DNA of 64,000 nt from Mycobacteriales bacterium. GTDB lineage: Bacteria > Actinomycetota > Actinomycetes > Mycobacteriales > SCTD01. Every line of letters starts with the position of its first letter. Within the stretch, counting starts at the first letter, position 1. The notes under the pieces are model-generated. The model had not been told where the DNA came from, did no database searches, and saw only the letters and a program-made list of their open reading frames with translations. Shown here one piece after another: positions 33,627 to 42,036 of the stretch. The stretch lies in the NCBI GenBank assembly GCA_030697205.1, contig JAUYQP010000034.1, forward strand, positions 110,304 through 174,303, given 5' to 3'. Both the position numbers and the translations under genes were made by a program.

Positions 33627-34884
33627 ATACGCCCTTGCGTGGCCCCCAGATGGCGGCGATGGGGAGCGCGAAGACCCTCTCCCCGAGTGCGCCGACCGCC
33701 GAACCGGTGTGCAGGACGGCTCCGCAGAGGAAGCGGTCACCGAGCTCATCGCGCAGCCACGCCAGATGCTGCCCGTCACGACGCGTCGGCGCGGCCGTCG
33801 CCTTGACCTCGAGGGCGACGACTGTGCCCGCCGTGCCCTCGACGAGCAGGTCGACCTCGTGACGACCGTTCTTCTCGCGCAGGTGGTGCAGCCGCGGGCG
33901 TCGGTCGCTCAGAGCCACCTCGGGGCGGAGTTGCGCTGCGACGAAGGTGTCCAGGAGCCGACCCAGCAGGTCGCCGTCCCCCAGCACCGCCGGCACGTCC
34001 AGGTGCAGAGCCGCGCCGATCAGCGCTGGGTCGACGACGTAGCGCTTCCCACCCTTGACCAGCCTCGACAGCCGGTTGCTCAGCCACGCTGGTGCCTCCT
34101 CCGCGACGTGCAGGCCGGCCAGCAGGTCGTCGTACGCCACGGCCGTCCTGCGGTCGATGCCTGCCGCCTCGTACAAGGTCCTGTGGTCAGCGACGCCCGC
34201 GCTGCTCAGCGCAAGTGCTTCGAAGTAGCGTCGGAGCCGAACCGTCGATCGGCTCCCGAGCAGGGCGGCGTCCCGCGTGAGCAGTTGTTCGAGGTAGCCG
34301 TCGAGCCACGCCCGTCGAGCCGGCCCTGGCGACCGCAGCGCAGCCTCCGGGAATCCGCCACCGAGGGCCAGCTCGACGTAGCCGATCAGGTCCGGCAGCG
34401 GATCCGGCAGCGCCAGCGCGTCGATCTCGCCGCGGGCCAGCACGTCGAGGAATCCCTCGCCGGCGACGTTGCCTTGCTGCTCGCGCACGGTCAGCCCGTA
34501 CATGGCCAGGCGCGTCACACGACCCGTACCGGGCCAGGTCCGCGCACCGAAGTCGGCCCGCACACTTCCGGTGAGCAGGAACCGCCCAGGACGCGCGTCG
34601 TCGTCGACGGCGCGCTTGACCGCGCCCAGCACGTCCGGCACCGACTGCCACTCGTCCAGGAGGACGGGCTCGCGGAACGCCGCGAGGGCCGCATCGGGGT
34701 CGGCGGCAAAGGCGACCGCTTCAGCCGGGCGGTCCAGACGGACGACGCTGGCGACGTGGCGTCGAGCGGTCGTCGTCTTCCCGGTCGCGCGCGGCCCGAC
34801 CACCATGGTCGCCGGCAACTCGCTCATGAGCCACGACAGCGTCGTGTCGGCCAAGCGCGGTAGGTACGTCCCGTCGGAGCTCAC
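33625..34884 (-). CDS. ATPase with C-terminal DUF4143 domain (first of two)
   Basis: A 419-residue protein of the AAA-type ATPase/DUF4143 family. The N-terminal ATPase has Walker A GPRATGKTTTA and Walker B PVLLDEWQSVP with sensor RFLLTGSVRAD. The C-terminal DUF4143 part contains YVELALGGGFPEAALRSPG, YLEQLLTRDA and the nuclease-like KNGRHEVDLLVEGTAGTVVA then LEVKAT, with the D...E.K pattern of a restriction-endonuclease-like fold. The biological role of the family is not established. The GTG start has a TATCCT -10 at 5 nt and an inverted repeat upstream that may be an operator. A second, divergent copy of the family follows at 35037. Confidence 0.85.
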   Translation of the reverse strand: MSSDGTYLPRLADTTLSWLMSELPATMVVGPRATGKTTTARRHVASVVRLDRPAEAVAFAADPDAALAAFREPVLLDEWQSVPDVLGAVKRAVDDDARPGRFLLTGSVRADFGARTWPGTGRVTRLAMYGLTVREQQGNVAGEGFLDVLARGEIDALALPDPLPDLIGYVELALGGGFPEAALRSPGPARRAWLDGYLEQLLTRDAALLGSRSTVRLRRYFEALALSSAGVADHRTLYEAAGIDRRTAVAYDDLLAGLHVAEEAPAWLSNRLSRLVKGGKRYVVDPALIGAALHLDVPAVLGDGDLLGRLLDTFVAAQLRPEVALSDRRPRLHHLREKNGRHEVDLLVEGTAGTVVALEVKATAAPTRRDGQHLAWLRDELGDRFLCGAVLHTGSAVGALGERVFALPIAAIWGPRKGV

Positions 34885-34889
34885 ACCTG

Positions 34890-34952
34890 AGGATACCGCT
34901 TTGGACCACTTCCAAATACCGTTTCAGACCACAGTCCATTCCCGATATGGAC
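34890..34952 (-). promoter_or_regulatory. Promoter and operator-like inverted repeats upstream of the first DUF4143 gene
   Basis: Minus-strand TATCCT (34890-34895) sits 5 nt before the GTG start. Just upstream are two dyads: TTTGGA-N5-TCCAAA (34900-34916), which would cover the -10/-35 spacer, and GTCCAT-N7-ATGGAC (34934-34952). They are AT-richer than the surroundings and well placed for a repressor. Confidence 0.5.
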
Positions 34953-35036
34953 CAGACCTTTCCCGACTCAGGCGCCGCGGACCGTCCGCACAGCGGTCGA
35001 GCACGTCCAGCGGATGGCGGCAGCCTGGGGCGAGGC

Positions 35037-36311
35037 CTACAGCCTGACCGGAGTCCAGAGCCGGTCGACCGGCAGCACGTGGAGCCGGTCCTCCGGGGTG
35101 AAGGACCGGGTCCCCGTCGTGAGGACGACGCCGGCGACGAGCCGCGTGCCCAGCGCGTCTCGGAGCTTGCGAAGCCCGCGCATGTCGCGGGCGGCGACGC
35201 GCTCGGCCGCCTTGGCCTCGAAGGCGAGGACCGCGCCGTCCTCGAACTCGACCACGAAGTCCACCTCGTCCCCGTCGTGCGTGCGCCAGTGACCGCAGGT
35301 CACGGCTTCACCCAGCCAGGAGACCTGCTTGCGCAGCTCCCCGACCACGAACGACTCCAGGAGGTGGCCGAACTCGGTCAGATGGGTCGGCTCGAGGCTG
35401 GCCAGCTTGGCCGGCGTCAGCCGCAGCAGGCGGGCGGCGAGCCCTGAGTCGACGACGTGGACCTTGGGTCGTGACCCGGCGCGAGCCCGCAGCGTCTTGC
35501 CCCAGGCGGGCAAGCGCGCGACGAGGAAGAGGTCCTCGAGCAACCGGGTGTAGTCCTCGACGGCCTTGCGCTCGATCCCGAGGCCGGCGCCGACCTCGGC
35601 GAGGTTGAGCAGCTGCCCGGTCTGGCCGGCAAGTCGGCCGAGCAGCTCGTGGAGCGCCTGTCGCTGGCGGATCCGGACGAGCTCGACAGCATCGCGCTCG
35701 ATCGACTGCGTGACGTAGTCGTCGAACCAGCGGTCACGGGCAGACGGGGACCGCCGGAGAGCGAGCGGGAAGCCGCCCGCCACCACGCGGGCGATGTAGT
35801 CCTCCCGCGTGGTCACGGAGGTCGGGAGCGCAGCCGTCGTCGCGTCCGGATCGCTGCGGAGCGAGGGGAGGATGTCCTCCTCGACGCCGCCCAGCTCTCC
35901 TTGGGACAGCGGCCAGATCGTGAGCGAGTGCAGCCTCCCGGTGAGGGCCTGCGCCGTCCGCGGCAGCGCGTCCTGCCGGGTCGATCCGGTGAGGACTGCG
36001 GTCCCGGGTCGCGACCCCTCGCGGTTGAGCCTGGCCTTCAGCGCATCGAGGACCTCCGGCGCGTGCTGGTACTCGTCCAGGCACAGCGGCGTGTGCTCGA
36101 GGACAGCCGTCGTGGGGTTCGCGACGACGGCGTCGCGGACGGCCGGCTCGTCGAGGTCGACGACCGGCACGCCACGGCTGTCGGCGAAGCTGCGCAGCAC
36201 CGTGGACTTGCCCACCGAACGCGGACCGTGCAGGGCGATGACCGGCTCGTCGGAGACGAGCTCAGCCAGGAGCGCCGACACCCTCCTCTGCACCAGCCCC
36301 GGCAAGGTCAT
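35037..36311 (-). CDS. ATPase with C-terminal DUF4143 domain (second of two)
   Basis: A 424-residue ATPase/DUF4143 protein. Walker A is LHGPRSVGKSTVLRSF, Walker B TPLCLDEYQHAPEVLDALK, and TAVLTGSTRQD is the sensor region. The C-terminus has YIARVVAGGFPLALRRSP, RWFDDYVTQSIERD, VVDSGLAARLLRL and the nuclease-like THDGDEVDFVVEFEDGAVLA then FEAKA. It is a diverged relative of the gene at 33625, not a recent duplicate. Upstream (36324-36362) lie two direct repeats of CCAC-N3/6-TCGAGGG that could bind a regulator. The family often travels with mobile or defence genes, but its function is unproven. Confidence 0.85.
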   Translation of the reverse strand: MTLPGLVQRRVSALLAELVSDEPVIALHGPRSVGKSTVLRSFADSRGVPVVDLDEPAVRDAVVANPTTAVLEHTPLCLDEYQHAPEVLDALKARLNREGSRPGTAVLTGSTRQDALPRTAQALTGRLHSLTIWPLSQGELGGVEEDILPSLRSDPDATTAALPTSVTTREDYIARVVAGGFPLALRRSPSARDRWFDDYVTQSIERDAVELVRIRQRQALHELLGRLAGQTGQLLNLAEVGAGLGIERKAVEDYTRLLEDLFLVARLPAWGKTLRARAGSRPKVHVVDSGLAARLLRLTPAKLASLEPTHLTEFGHLLESFVVGELRKQVSWLGEAVTCGHWRTHDGDEVDFVVEFEDGAVLAFEAKAAERVAARDMRGLRKLRDALGTRLVAGVVLTTGTRSFTPEDRLHVLPVDRLWTPVRL

Positions 36312-36323
36312 GCTGAGAAAGTA

Positions 36324-36362
36324 CCACTTTTCGAGGGTGTCGAACCACCAAAACTCGAGGGG
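36324..36362. promoter_or_regulatory. Direct repeats (CCAC-N3/6-TCGAGGG) upstream of the second DUF4143 gene
   Basis: Two copies, 36324-36337 and 36345-36362, lie 13-51 nt before the ATG at 36311 in an AT-richer stretch. They may be a regulator site. No protein is known for it. Confidence 0.35.
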
Positions 36363-36457
36363 TTCTTACCGGAAGAAGTCGAGGCCTGACTGCGTGACAA
36401 CGGGAGTCGGGCGCGTGTGAGATCGGTAGTACGCCGCGCGCATCGGCGTAGGTCTTG

Positions 36458-37336
36458 TCAGCCCTTGCTTGCCCCGTCGGCGAGGCGGTCGAGCAGGTAG
36501 ACGCCGTAGCCGGACTTCGCGAGCGGCTCGGCGAGCGCCCGCAGCCCGGCGTCGTCGATGAAGCCCTGCTCCCAGGCGATCTCCTCGATGCAGCCGATCT
36601 TGAGGCCCTGCCGCTCCTCGATGACCTGCATGAACTGCGACGCCTGCATCATCGACGCGAAGGTCCCCGTGTCGAGCCACGCGGTCCCGCGCCCCATCGT
36701 CTCGACCTGCAGCGTCCCGGCCTCGAGGTAGCGCTGGTTGACCGTGGTGATCTCGAGCTCGCCCCGGGCGCTCGGCTCGATCTCGGCCGCGATGCGCACC
36801 ACGTCGTTGTCGTAGAAGTACAACCCCACCACGGCGTACGACGACCGCGGCGTCTCGGGCTTCTCCTCGATCGAGAGCGCCCGGCGCTGGTCGTCGAACT
36901 CCACGACGCCGTACCGCTCGGGGTCCGCGACGTGGTAGGCGAAGACGGCCGCGCCCTCGACGTCGGTGTACTTCGCGAGCTGGTCGCCGAAGTCCTGGCC
37001 GTAGAAGATGTTGTCGCCGAGCACCAGCGCGACCTTGTCGTCACCGATGAAGTCCGCACCGATGCGGAACGCCTCGGCGAGGCCGTTGGGGGCGGGCTGC
37101 ACGGCGTACTGGAAGTCGCAACCCAGCGCTGAGCCATCGCCGAGGAGCCGCTGGAAGCTGGCCTGGTCCTCGGGGGTCGTGATGATGAGGATCTCGCGGA
37201 TGCCCGCCAGCATCAGCGTGGAGAGCGGGTAGTAGACCATCGGCTTGTCGTAGACCGGCATCAGCTGCTTGCTGACGCCCTTGGTGATCGGGTAGAGCCG
37301 GGTCCCCGACCCACCCGCCAGCACGATGCCCTTCAC
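36458..37336 (-). CDS. rmlA: Glucose-1-phosphate thymidylyltransferase
   Basis: A 292-residue Rml[74 protein letters not shown] and [18 protein letters not shown] are diagnostic. It makes dTDP-glucose, first step to dTDP-rhamnose and other dTDP-sugars; rmlB, C and D are not in the window. The GTG start has a strong GAGGAGG site 7 nt upstream. It stands alone between the DUF4143 gene and the divergent hipB, separated from the main EPS locus by the accessory genes. Confidence 0.95.
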   Translation of the reverse strand: MKGIVLAGGSGTRLYPITKGVSKQLMPVYDKPMVYYPLSTLMLAGIREILIITTPEDQASFQRLLGDGSALGCDFQYAVQPAPNGLAEAFRIGADFIGDDKVALVLGDNIFYGQDFGDQLAKYTDVEGAAVFAYHVADPERYGVVEFDDQRRALSIEEKPETPRSSYAVVGLYFYDNDVVRIAAEIEPSARGELEITTVNQRYLEAGTLQVETMGRGTAWLDTGTFASMMQASQFMQVIEERQGLKIGCIEEIAWEQGFIDDAGLRALAEPLAKSGYGVYLLDRLADGASKG

Positions 37337-37404
37337 GGCAGGACCTCCTCAGTCGCGGGCCAGCCTGCCAGACCTCTCCTGCACCGTGCCGATGTCCAGA
37401 ACAC

Positions 37405-37425
37405 TTGACGTAGGGGTGACGTCAA
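37405..37425. promoter_or_regulatory. Operator-like inverted repeat (TTGACGT-N7-ACGTCAA) between rmlA and hipB
   Basis: A perfect 7-bp dyad with a 7-nt spacer, 48 nt before the hipB start and just upstream of its -35. It is the kind of site expected for HipB autoregulation; it could also touch rmlA expression. Confidence 0.55.
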
Positions 37426-37437
37426 ACATCTTTTCCC

Positions 37438-37466
37438 TTGCCGGGAAGTCACGTTCCTTTTACACT
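37438..37466 (+). promoter_or_regulatory. hipBA promoter (TTGCCG-N17-TACACT)
   Basis: The -35 TTGCCG (37438-37443) and -10 TACACT (37461-37466) are exactly 17 bp apart, and the ATG of hipB follows 6 nt after the -10, giving a leaderless transcript. Confidence 0.65.
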
Positions 37467-37472
37467 TCACCC

Positions 37473-37799
37473 ATGTCAAGGTATGCAGACACTGCCGGCG
37501 TCCCGGTGCGTAGCACTGACGACGTCGCCGCAGTGGTGCGCGCGGAGCGCACCGCGCGAGGGTGGACGCAACAGGACCTCGCTGACGCATGTGGCCTGAC
37601 GCGGCAGTCGATCAACAACGTCGAGCGCCGCAGGTCCGATCTCGCGACATCCTCTCTGCTCACGGTGTTGGCCGCCCTGTCCCTGCAGCTGACGGTGACG
37701 CCCGTGTACCGCAACGGTGGCGAGAGGCAGGACAAGGAGCTCACCGACGGCGGCCTCGACGAGCTGCTGGCTCTGCACACGAAGCAGCCTCCGTCGTGA
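37473..37799 (+). CDS. hipB: HipB-like XRE antitoxin/regulator
   Basis: A 108-residue DNA-binding protein. The helix-turn-helix is VVRAERTARGWTQQDLADAC followed by GLTRQSINNVERRR, with LLTVLAALSLQLTV completing the domain. It is the antitoxin and repressor partner of HipA, coupled by a GTGA overlap at 37796. ATG 37473 is preferred because of the promoter 6 nt upstream; the open frame to 37326 crosses the operator. Such proteins bind dyads in their own promoter, and one is present at 37405-37425. Confidence 0.88.
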   Translation: MSRYADTAGVPVRSTDDVAAVVRAERTARGWTQQDLADACGLTRQSINNVERRRSDLATSSLLTVLAALSLQLTVTPVYRNGGERQDKELTDGGLDELLALHTKQPPS

Positions 37800-39466
37800 C
37801 GCTGACGCTCGACCTCCACATGGACGGTCGCGTCATGGGTGTGCTCTCGAAGGACGAAGGTCGGCTCCGCCTCCGCTACGACGACGCCTACCGGGGCGAT
37901 GCCCGCGCACTCCCGCTCTCGTTGGCGATGCCACTCGCCGGCGGCACCTACGCCGACTCCGTGGTCCAGCCATGGCTCTGGGGGCTGCTGCCGGACAACG
38001 ACGCCGTGCTCAAGCGCTGGGCCCGCTCGTTCGGCGTGTCGCAGAAGGACGCGTTCGGCCTGCTGACCGAGGTGGGCGAGGACTGCGCCGGGGCGGTGCA
38101 GTTCCTCCGCCCCGGATCGGCCGCTGCCCCCACCGCCCAGGTCGCCTGGTTGACCGTCTCAGACGTCGCGGACCGCCTCCGTGAGCTGCGCACCGACCCG
38201 ACGACCTGGCAGATCCGGGCTGGTCAAGGGCAGTTCAGCCTGGCCGGTGCGCAGGCGAAGATCGCGCTGCACCGGCAGGGTGCCCGTTGGGGAGTGGCAG
38301 CGGGCCCGACGCCCACGACACACATCCTCAAGCCCTCGGTGCCAGGGCTCGACGACCACGACGTCAACGAGCACCTGTGCCTCGCCCTCGCCCGCGAGCT
38401 GGGGCTCGCGGCAGCACTGAGCCACGTCCTGTCCTTCGACGACGAACGAGCGATCGTCGTCACCCGGTACGACCGCCGGGCCGTGGCGGGGACGGTCCGT
38501 CGCGTGCATCAAGAGGACCTGTGCCAGGCACTCGGGAGGCACCCGTCGGAGAGGTACCAGACCGACGGTGGCCCGAGTGCCCGTGAGATCGCTCGGCTGC
38601 TGGCCCGGACCGGTGGCAGGCACGCGAAGGACAACGTCGAGCGCTTCGTCGACGCTCTCGTCCTGCACTGGCTCATCGGCGGCACCGACGCGCACGCCAA
38701 GAACTACTCGGTCCTCATGCACGCGTCGTCGGTCCGGCTCGCTCCGCTCTACGACGTCGCGAGCGCCCTGCCGTACGACGACCTGGACCGTCACAGGCTC
38801 TCGCTTGCCATGAAGGTCGGCCACAACTACTCGCTCGAGTGGGTCGGCCGCAGCGACTGGGTCCAGCTGGCCCACGAGGTCCACCTCGACCCCGACACCC
38901 TCGTCCTGCGCGCGATCCACCTCGCACGAAGCCTTCCGTCCGCACTCGAAGGGGTGGTCAGCGGACCCGACATCACGGCACTGGACAGCGCCCTGCCGGC
39001 GCGCCTCCTGGACCTCCTGACGCAGCGCGCGGAGCGGTGCTCGAGGGCGTTGACGACCACGGTGATCGGTTCCGCCACCCTGACCGCTGCCTCCCGAATG
39101 AGCGCCATTGGGACCGTCGCACCGTCGCGGTCCTGGTCTGCCGACGAGGCGAGGACGCTGCTCGCCGCGCTCACGTCACCGGCGCGCGCCCTCCTCGTCG
39201 CCGTGTGTGCCGAGGGCGGCGACGCCCCTGCGGGTCGCCTCAAAGCGGTCCTGGCCACGACCAGCCTCCAGGGACGCACGAGCCCGGTGCCCCGAGCCCT
39301 GCAGCGCCTCCAGGCCCGCGGGTCGATCGCCGCCGACCTGCAGAGCCCGATCGAGTCCTACTACGCGGACGTGCCAGGACGGCGACCCGTAGCCGGCATC
39401 CGACTTGCGCCCGGAGCGCTGAAGGCTTTCCAGACGGCTCTCGAGCCGCCCACGGCTGCCCTGTGA
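37796..39466 (+). CDS. hipA: HipA-family Ser/Thr kinase toxin with extra C-terminal domain
   Basis: A 556-residue HipA. The N-terminal subdomain has GVLSKDEGRLRLRYDDAY and LPLSLAMPLAGGTYADSVV; the kinase has FSLAGAQAKIAL, THILKPSVPGLDDHDVNEHL, VVTRYDR, VHQEDLCQALG, the catalytic Asp298 in GGTDAHAKN and the metal-binding Asp320 in APLYDVAS. HipA kinases phosphorylate targets such as glutamyl-tRNA synthetase and arrest growth. Usual length is about 440 residues; here about 110 extra residues follow (from about 446), including ARALLVAVCAEGGDAPAG and VPRALQRLQARGSIAADL, which look like a winged-helix-type fold. The GTG start overlaps hipB. Confidence 0.9.
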   Translation: MTLTLDLHMDGRVMGVLSKDEGRLRLRYDDAYRGDARALPLSLAMPLAGGTYADSVVQPWLWGLLPDNDAVLKRWARSFGVSQKDAFGLLTEVGEDCAGAVQFLRPGSAAAPTAQVAWLTVSDVADRLRELRTDPTTWQIRAGQGQFSLAGAQAKIALHRQGARWGVAAGPTPTTHILKPSVPGLDDHDVNEHLCLALARELGLAAALSHVLSFDDERAIVVTRYDRRAVAGTVRRVHQEDLCQALGRHPSERYQTDGGPSAREIARLLARTGGRHAKDNVERFVDALVLHWLIGGTDAHAKNYSVLMHASSVRLAPLYDVASALPYDDLDRHRLSLAMKVGHNYSLEWVGRSDWVQLAHEVHLDPDTLVLRAIHLARSLPSALEGVVSGPDITALDSALPARLLDLLTQRAERCSRALTTTVIGSATLTAASRMSAIGTVAPSRSWSADEARTLLAALTSPARALLVAVCAEGGDAPAGRLKAVLATTSLQGRTSPVPRALQRLQARGSIAADLQSPIESYYADVPGRRPVAGIRLAPGALKAFQTALEPPTAAL

Positions 39467-39484
39467 GGAACGGCGCACCTGCTG

Positions 39485-40618
39485 TCAGGCCAGCAGCATC
39501 CGGCTGATGATCATCTTCTGGATCTCGGTGGTGCCGCCGCCGATGCTCGCGAGCTTGGCGTCGCGCAGGGCGCGCTCGACGGGGAAGTCGCGCAGGTAGC
39601 CGTAGCCGCCGTGGATCTGGACGGCCTCGAGCGCGTTGTCGACGCTGAGCTTGCCGATCAGCGCCTTCGCGACCGAGGCCTCGATGGTGTGGGGCAGCCC
39701 CTCCTGCTTGAGCCAGGCCGCCTTGTAGACCGCGTTCTTGCAGACCTGGTAGTTGATCTCCATCTCGGCGAGCTTGTGGGCGACCGCCTGGAAGTGAGCG
39801 ATCGGCTTGCCGAACTGCTCGCGCTGCTTGGCGTAGGTGATGGTCTGGTCGAGCGTGGAGCGCATCCCGCCGACGCAGCCGGCGAGCATGACGGTGCGCT
39901 CCCAGTCGAAGCACTCGAAGGCCACCGACCACAGCGCCTCGCCCTCGACGCCCAGCACGTTGCTCTCGTGGACGCGGCAGTCCTGCAGGAAGATCTCGGC
40001 GGTCGGGCTCGAGCGGCAGCCCATCTTGTCGAGCTCGCGACCGACGACGAAGCCCGGCGTCGTGGTGTCGACGATGAAGGCGGTCGCGCCCTTGTCGGTC
40101 TTGGCGAGCACGGTGCAGACGTCGGCGATCGGGCCGTTGGTGATGAAGATCTTCGAGCCGTTGAGGACGAAGGAGTCACCGTCGCGGACGGCGGTCGTCC
40201 GGATCCCCGCGGCGTCGGAGCCGGCCTCGGGCTCGGTCGACGCCCACGCGCCCATGAGGGTGCCGTCGGTGAGGCCGGGCAGCCAGCGCTTCTTCTGCTC
40301 CTCGGTGCCGTGCAGCCAGATCGGGACGCTGCCGATCACCCAGTGGGCGCCGAGCGACAGCCCGAAGCCGCCGTCGTGGCCGCCCTCGGCGAGCGCCTCG
40401 TTGACCAGGCAGCAGTCGACAATGCTCGCGCCGCTGCCGCCGTGCTCCTCCGGGATCGGCATGCCCGCGACGCCGCTCTTCGCGAGGGTCCGCCACATGT
40501 CGGCGTCCCAGCGACCCTCCTTGTCGCGCTCGGCCGCGCCCGGGGCGATGACGTCCTGGGCGAGCTTCTTCATCGAGGCGTACAGGGCCTGCTGCTCGGC
40601 GGTGAGGCTGAAGTCCAT
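39485..40618 (-). CDS. Acyl-CoA dehydrogenase
   Basis: A 377-residue flavoprotein of fatty-acid or branched-chain acyl-CoA oxidation. MDFSLTAEQQALYASMKKLA, GVAGMPIPEEHGGSGASIVD, MGAWASTEPEAGSDAAGIRT (FAD and substrate loop), KIFITNGPIADV and YAKQREQFGKPIAHFQAVAH are standard, and the C-terminal VQIHGGYGYLRDFPVERALR holds the conserved region near the FAD. Full length. It is single and convergent with hipA (18-nt gap); the substrate class cannot be fixed. Confidence 0.92.
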   Translation of the reverse strand: MDFSLTAEQQALYASMKKLAQDVIAPGAAERDKEGRWDADMWRTLAKSGVAGMPIPEEHGGSGASIVDCCLVNEALAEGGHDGGFGLSLGAHWVIGSVPIWLHGTEEQKKRWLPGLTDGTLMGAWASTEPEAGSDAAGIRTTAVRDGDSFVLNGSKIFITNGPIADVCTVLAKTDKGATAFIVDTTTPGFVVGRELDKMGCRSSPTAEIFLQDCRVHESNVLGVEGEALWSVAFECFDWERTVMLAGCVGGMRSTLDQTITYAKQREQFGKPIAHFQAVAHKLAEMEINYQVCKNAVYKAAWLKQEGLPHTIEASVAKALIGKLSVDNALEAVQIHGGYGYLRDFPVERALRDAKLASIGGGTTEIQKMIISRMLLA

Positions 40619-40723
40619 GGGCGGGACGTTAACGCACGTTCACGGTGCGGGTGCGGGTCGTTCCGGCGTACCTCGGGTTCCCGGGCTGCGCACGGGGCAG
40701 AACGGTCGCAGGAGGTGCGAACG

Positions 40724-40816
40724 ATGGCGTCGTACACACAGGTCTACCTCGCGCTCACCGTGCTCGTGATGCTCGCGGGAGTGCTGCTGTTCGACCTCGA
40801 GCAGCGCATCACCTGA
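40724..40816 (+). CDS. Very small single-span membrane protein (30 residues)
   Basis: An ATG with a near-perfect AGGAGG site 8 nt upstream opens a 30-codon frame with a hydrophobic core (VYLALTVLVMLAGVLLF) ending DLEQRIT. The strong ribosome site and membrane profile argue it is real even though it is tiny. It is divergent from the acyl-CoA dehydrogenase and ends 4 nt before the end of the convergent esterase. No family recognised. Confidence 0.55.
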   Translation: MASYTQVYLALTVLVMLAGVLLFDLEQRIT

Positions 40817-40820
40817 ACGG

Positions 40821-41657
40821 TCAGCTGCGCTGGCGGGGGTGGTCGCGCAGCCAGTCCCAGACCGCGCCGGTCGCGTCGTAGTACATCGTCTCCCGGGTCA
40901 TCCAGCCGTGCCCGACCCCGGGAACCACGCGCACCCGCACGTCGCCGGCCAGCGCCTTGAAGGGCTTCAGCGCGGGGCGCACGGCCGGGAAGTCGACCAT
41001 GAAGGCCGCATTGCGACCACCGGCGAGGGGTACGACGCGGTCGATCTCGCCGTGGACGTCGAGGACGGCGACGGGCGAGCCCGGCGCGCACGGTGACACG
41101 ACGGTCGCGCCGACCGCCGCGACCGCGGCCACCGTCTCGGAACGCTCGCACGCGTAGCGCAGCGCCATCATCCCGCCGTTGGAGAAGCCGGTCAGGAAGA
41201 CCCGGCGCGGGTCGATGAGGGTGCGGGAGCGCACCGGGTCGGTGAGGTGGGCCAGCAGCGCGTCGAGGTAGGCCATGTCGTTGGCCTTGGGCCGGCAGCA
41301 GCCGCCGGCGTTCCAGGTGCCCTGCACCCCGGAGCCGAACGCGACGACGAAGCCCTGCTCGTCGGCGAGCTCCTCGAACCGGGTGTAGCCGCGCATCTTG
41401 CCCGCGGTCTGGTTGGCGCCGTGCAGCGCGATCACGACCGGCGCGGGCCCGAGCAGGCCGTCGGGGACGTGCAGCACGAACGACCGCGCCTCGCCGGCGT
41501 GCTCGATGGGGAGCGTGACGGTCTGGGTGTAGCCGGGCAGGCCGAGGCCGAGCGGCGCGCCGCTGGCGGTCGCGGTCTCCGGCGCGAAGCCGGCGCGCGC
41601 GGACGCCAGGACGATCAGCCCGAGCAGCAGCCCGAGCACCGGTCGGCGCACGTTCAC
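40821..41657 (-). CDS. LpqC-like esterase/PHB-depolymerase-family hydrolase
   Basis: A 278-residue secreted alpha/beta hydrolase. After an N-terminal signal or anchor (LGLLLGLIVLASARAGFA) come VIALHGANQTAGKMRGYTRF, GTWNAGGCC, the nucleophile elbow FLTGFSNGGMMALRYAC, VLDVHGEIDRVVPLAGG (acid Asp) and VPGVGHGWM (His). This is the poly(3-hydroxybutyrate) depolymerase/feruloyl-esterase-like group that includes mycobacterial LpqC, but no lipobox cysteine follows the signal here. GTG 41657 is preceded by a GGAG; the longer opening to 41696 is less likely. Substrate unknown. Confidence 0.83.
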   Translation of the reverse strand: MNVRRPVLGLLLGLIVLASARAGFAPETATASGAPLGLGLPGYTQTVTLPIEHAGEARSFVLHVPDGLLGPAPVVIALHGANQTAGKMRGYTRFEELADEQGFVVAFGSGVQGTWNAGGCCRPKANDMAYLDALLAHLTDPVRSRTLIDPRRVFLTGFSNGGMMALRYACERSETVAAVAAVGATVVSPCAPGSPVAVLDVHGEIDRVVPLAGGRNAAFMVDFPAVRPALKPFKALAGDVRVRVVPGVGHGWMTRETMYYDATGAVWDWLRDHPRQRS

Positions 41658-41790
41658 GTCATCTCCGTCGGCCGGGCCGGGCCCCCACTGGAACACCCCC
41701 GCCCGGTGGAGGTGACGACGAGGAGTCTAGAGGTCGCAGACGTCGTGCAGGTGAACTCCGCGCCGCAGTCCCGCTAGCCCCCATCCGCCG

Positions 41791-41892
41791 GCGCACCCGC
41801 ACCCCGGATTGGGTGGGTTTCCTCGGCGTGGCGCGGCGGGACACGCCGACAGAAGCCACCCAATCCCACCGTGGGTGGAACGGCGGGTGCGC
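41791..41892. repeat. Nested palindrome (three stacked stems)
   Basis: Three pairs of arms nest inside one another: GCGCACCCGC (41791-41800) with 41883-41892; GGATTGGGTGG (41806-41816) with CCACCCAATCC (41856-41866); and CGGCGTG (41824-41830) with CACGCCG (41842-41848). All three are perfect, and the outer stem continues after one mismatch. It lies in the gap between two minus-strand genes. It could be a terminator, a REP-like element or a structured RNA. Confidence 0.7.
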
Positions 41893-41934
41893 GGGCGGGC
41901 TGGCGCAGCCGAGGACGAGGACGGGGCGCCGGTG

Positions 41935-42036
41935 CTACTTCTGGCCCTCGTAGAGCTTGTAGACGACGTAGCAGCCGAACCACCCGATGAACAGGAACGC
42001 GGCGACCAGGATGCCCGTGTAGACGACCTCGAGCAC
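41935..42036 (-). CDS. Very small single-span membrane protein (33 residues)
   Basis: A GTG preceded by GGAGGAGG (5 nt spacing) opens a 33-codon frame with a hydrophobic span (ILVAAFLFIGWFGCYVV) and a short tail YKLYEGQK. A strong ribosome site and a coherent membrane profile suggest a real gene. It lies upstream of the nested palindrome and of the esterase on the same strand. No family recognised. Confidence 0.6.
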   Translation of the reverse strand: MLEVVYTGILVAAFLFIGWFGCYVVYKLYEGQK

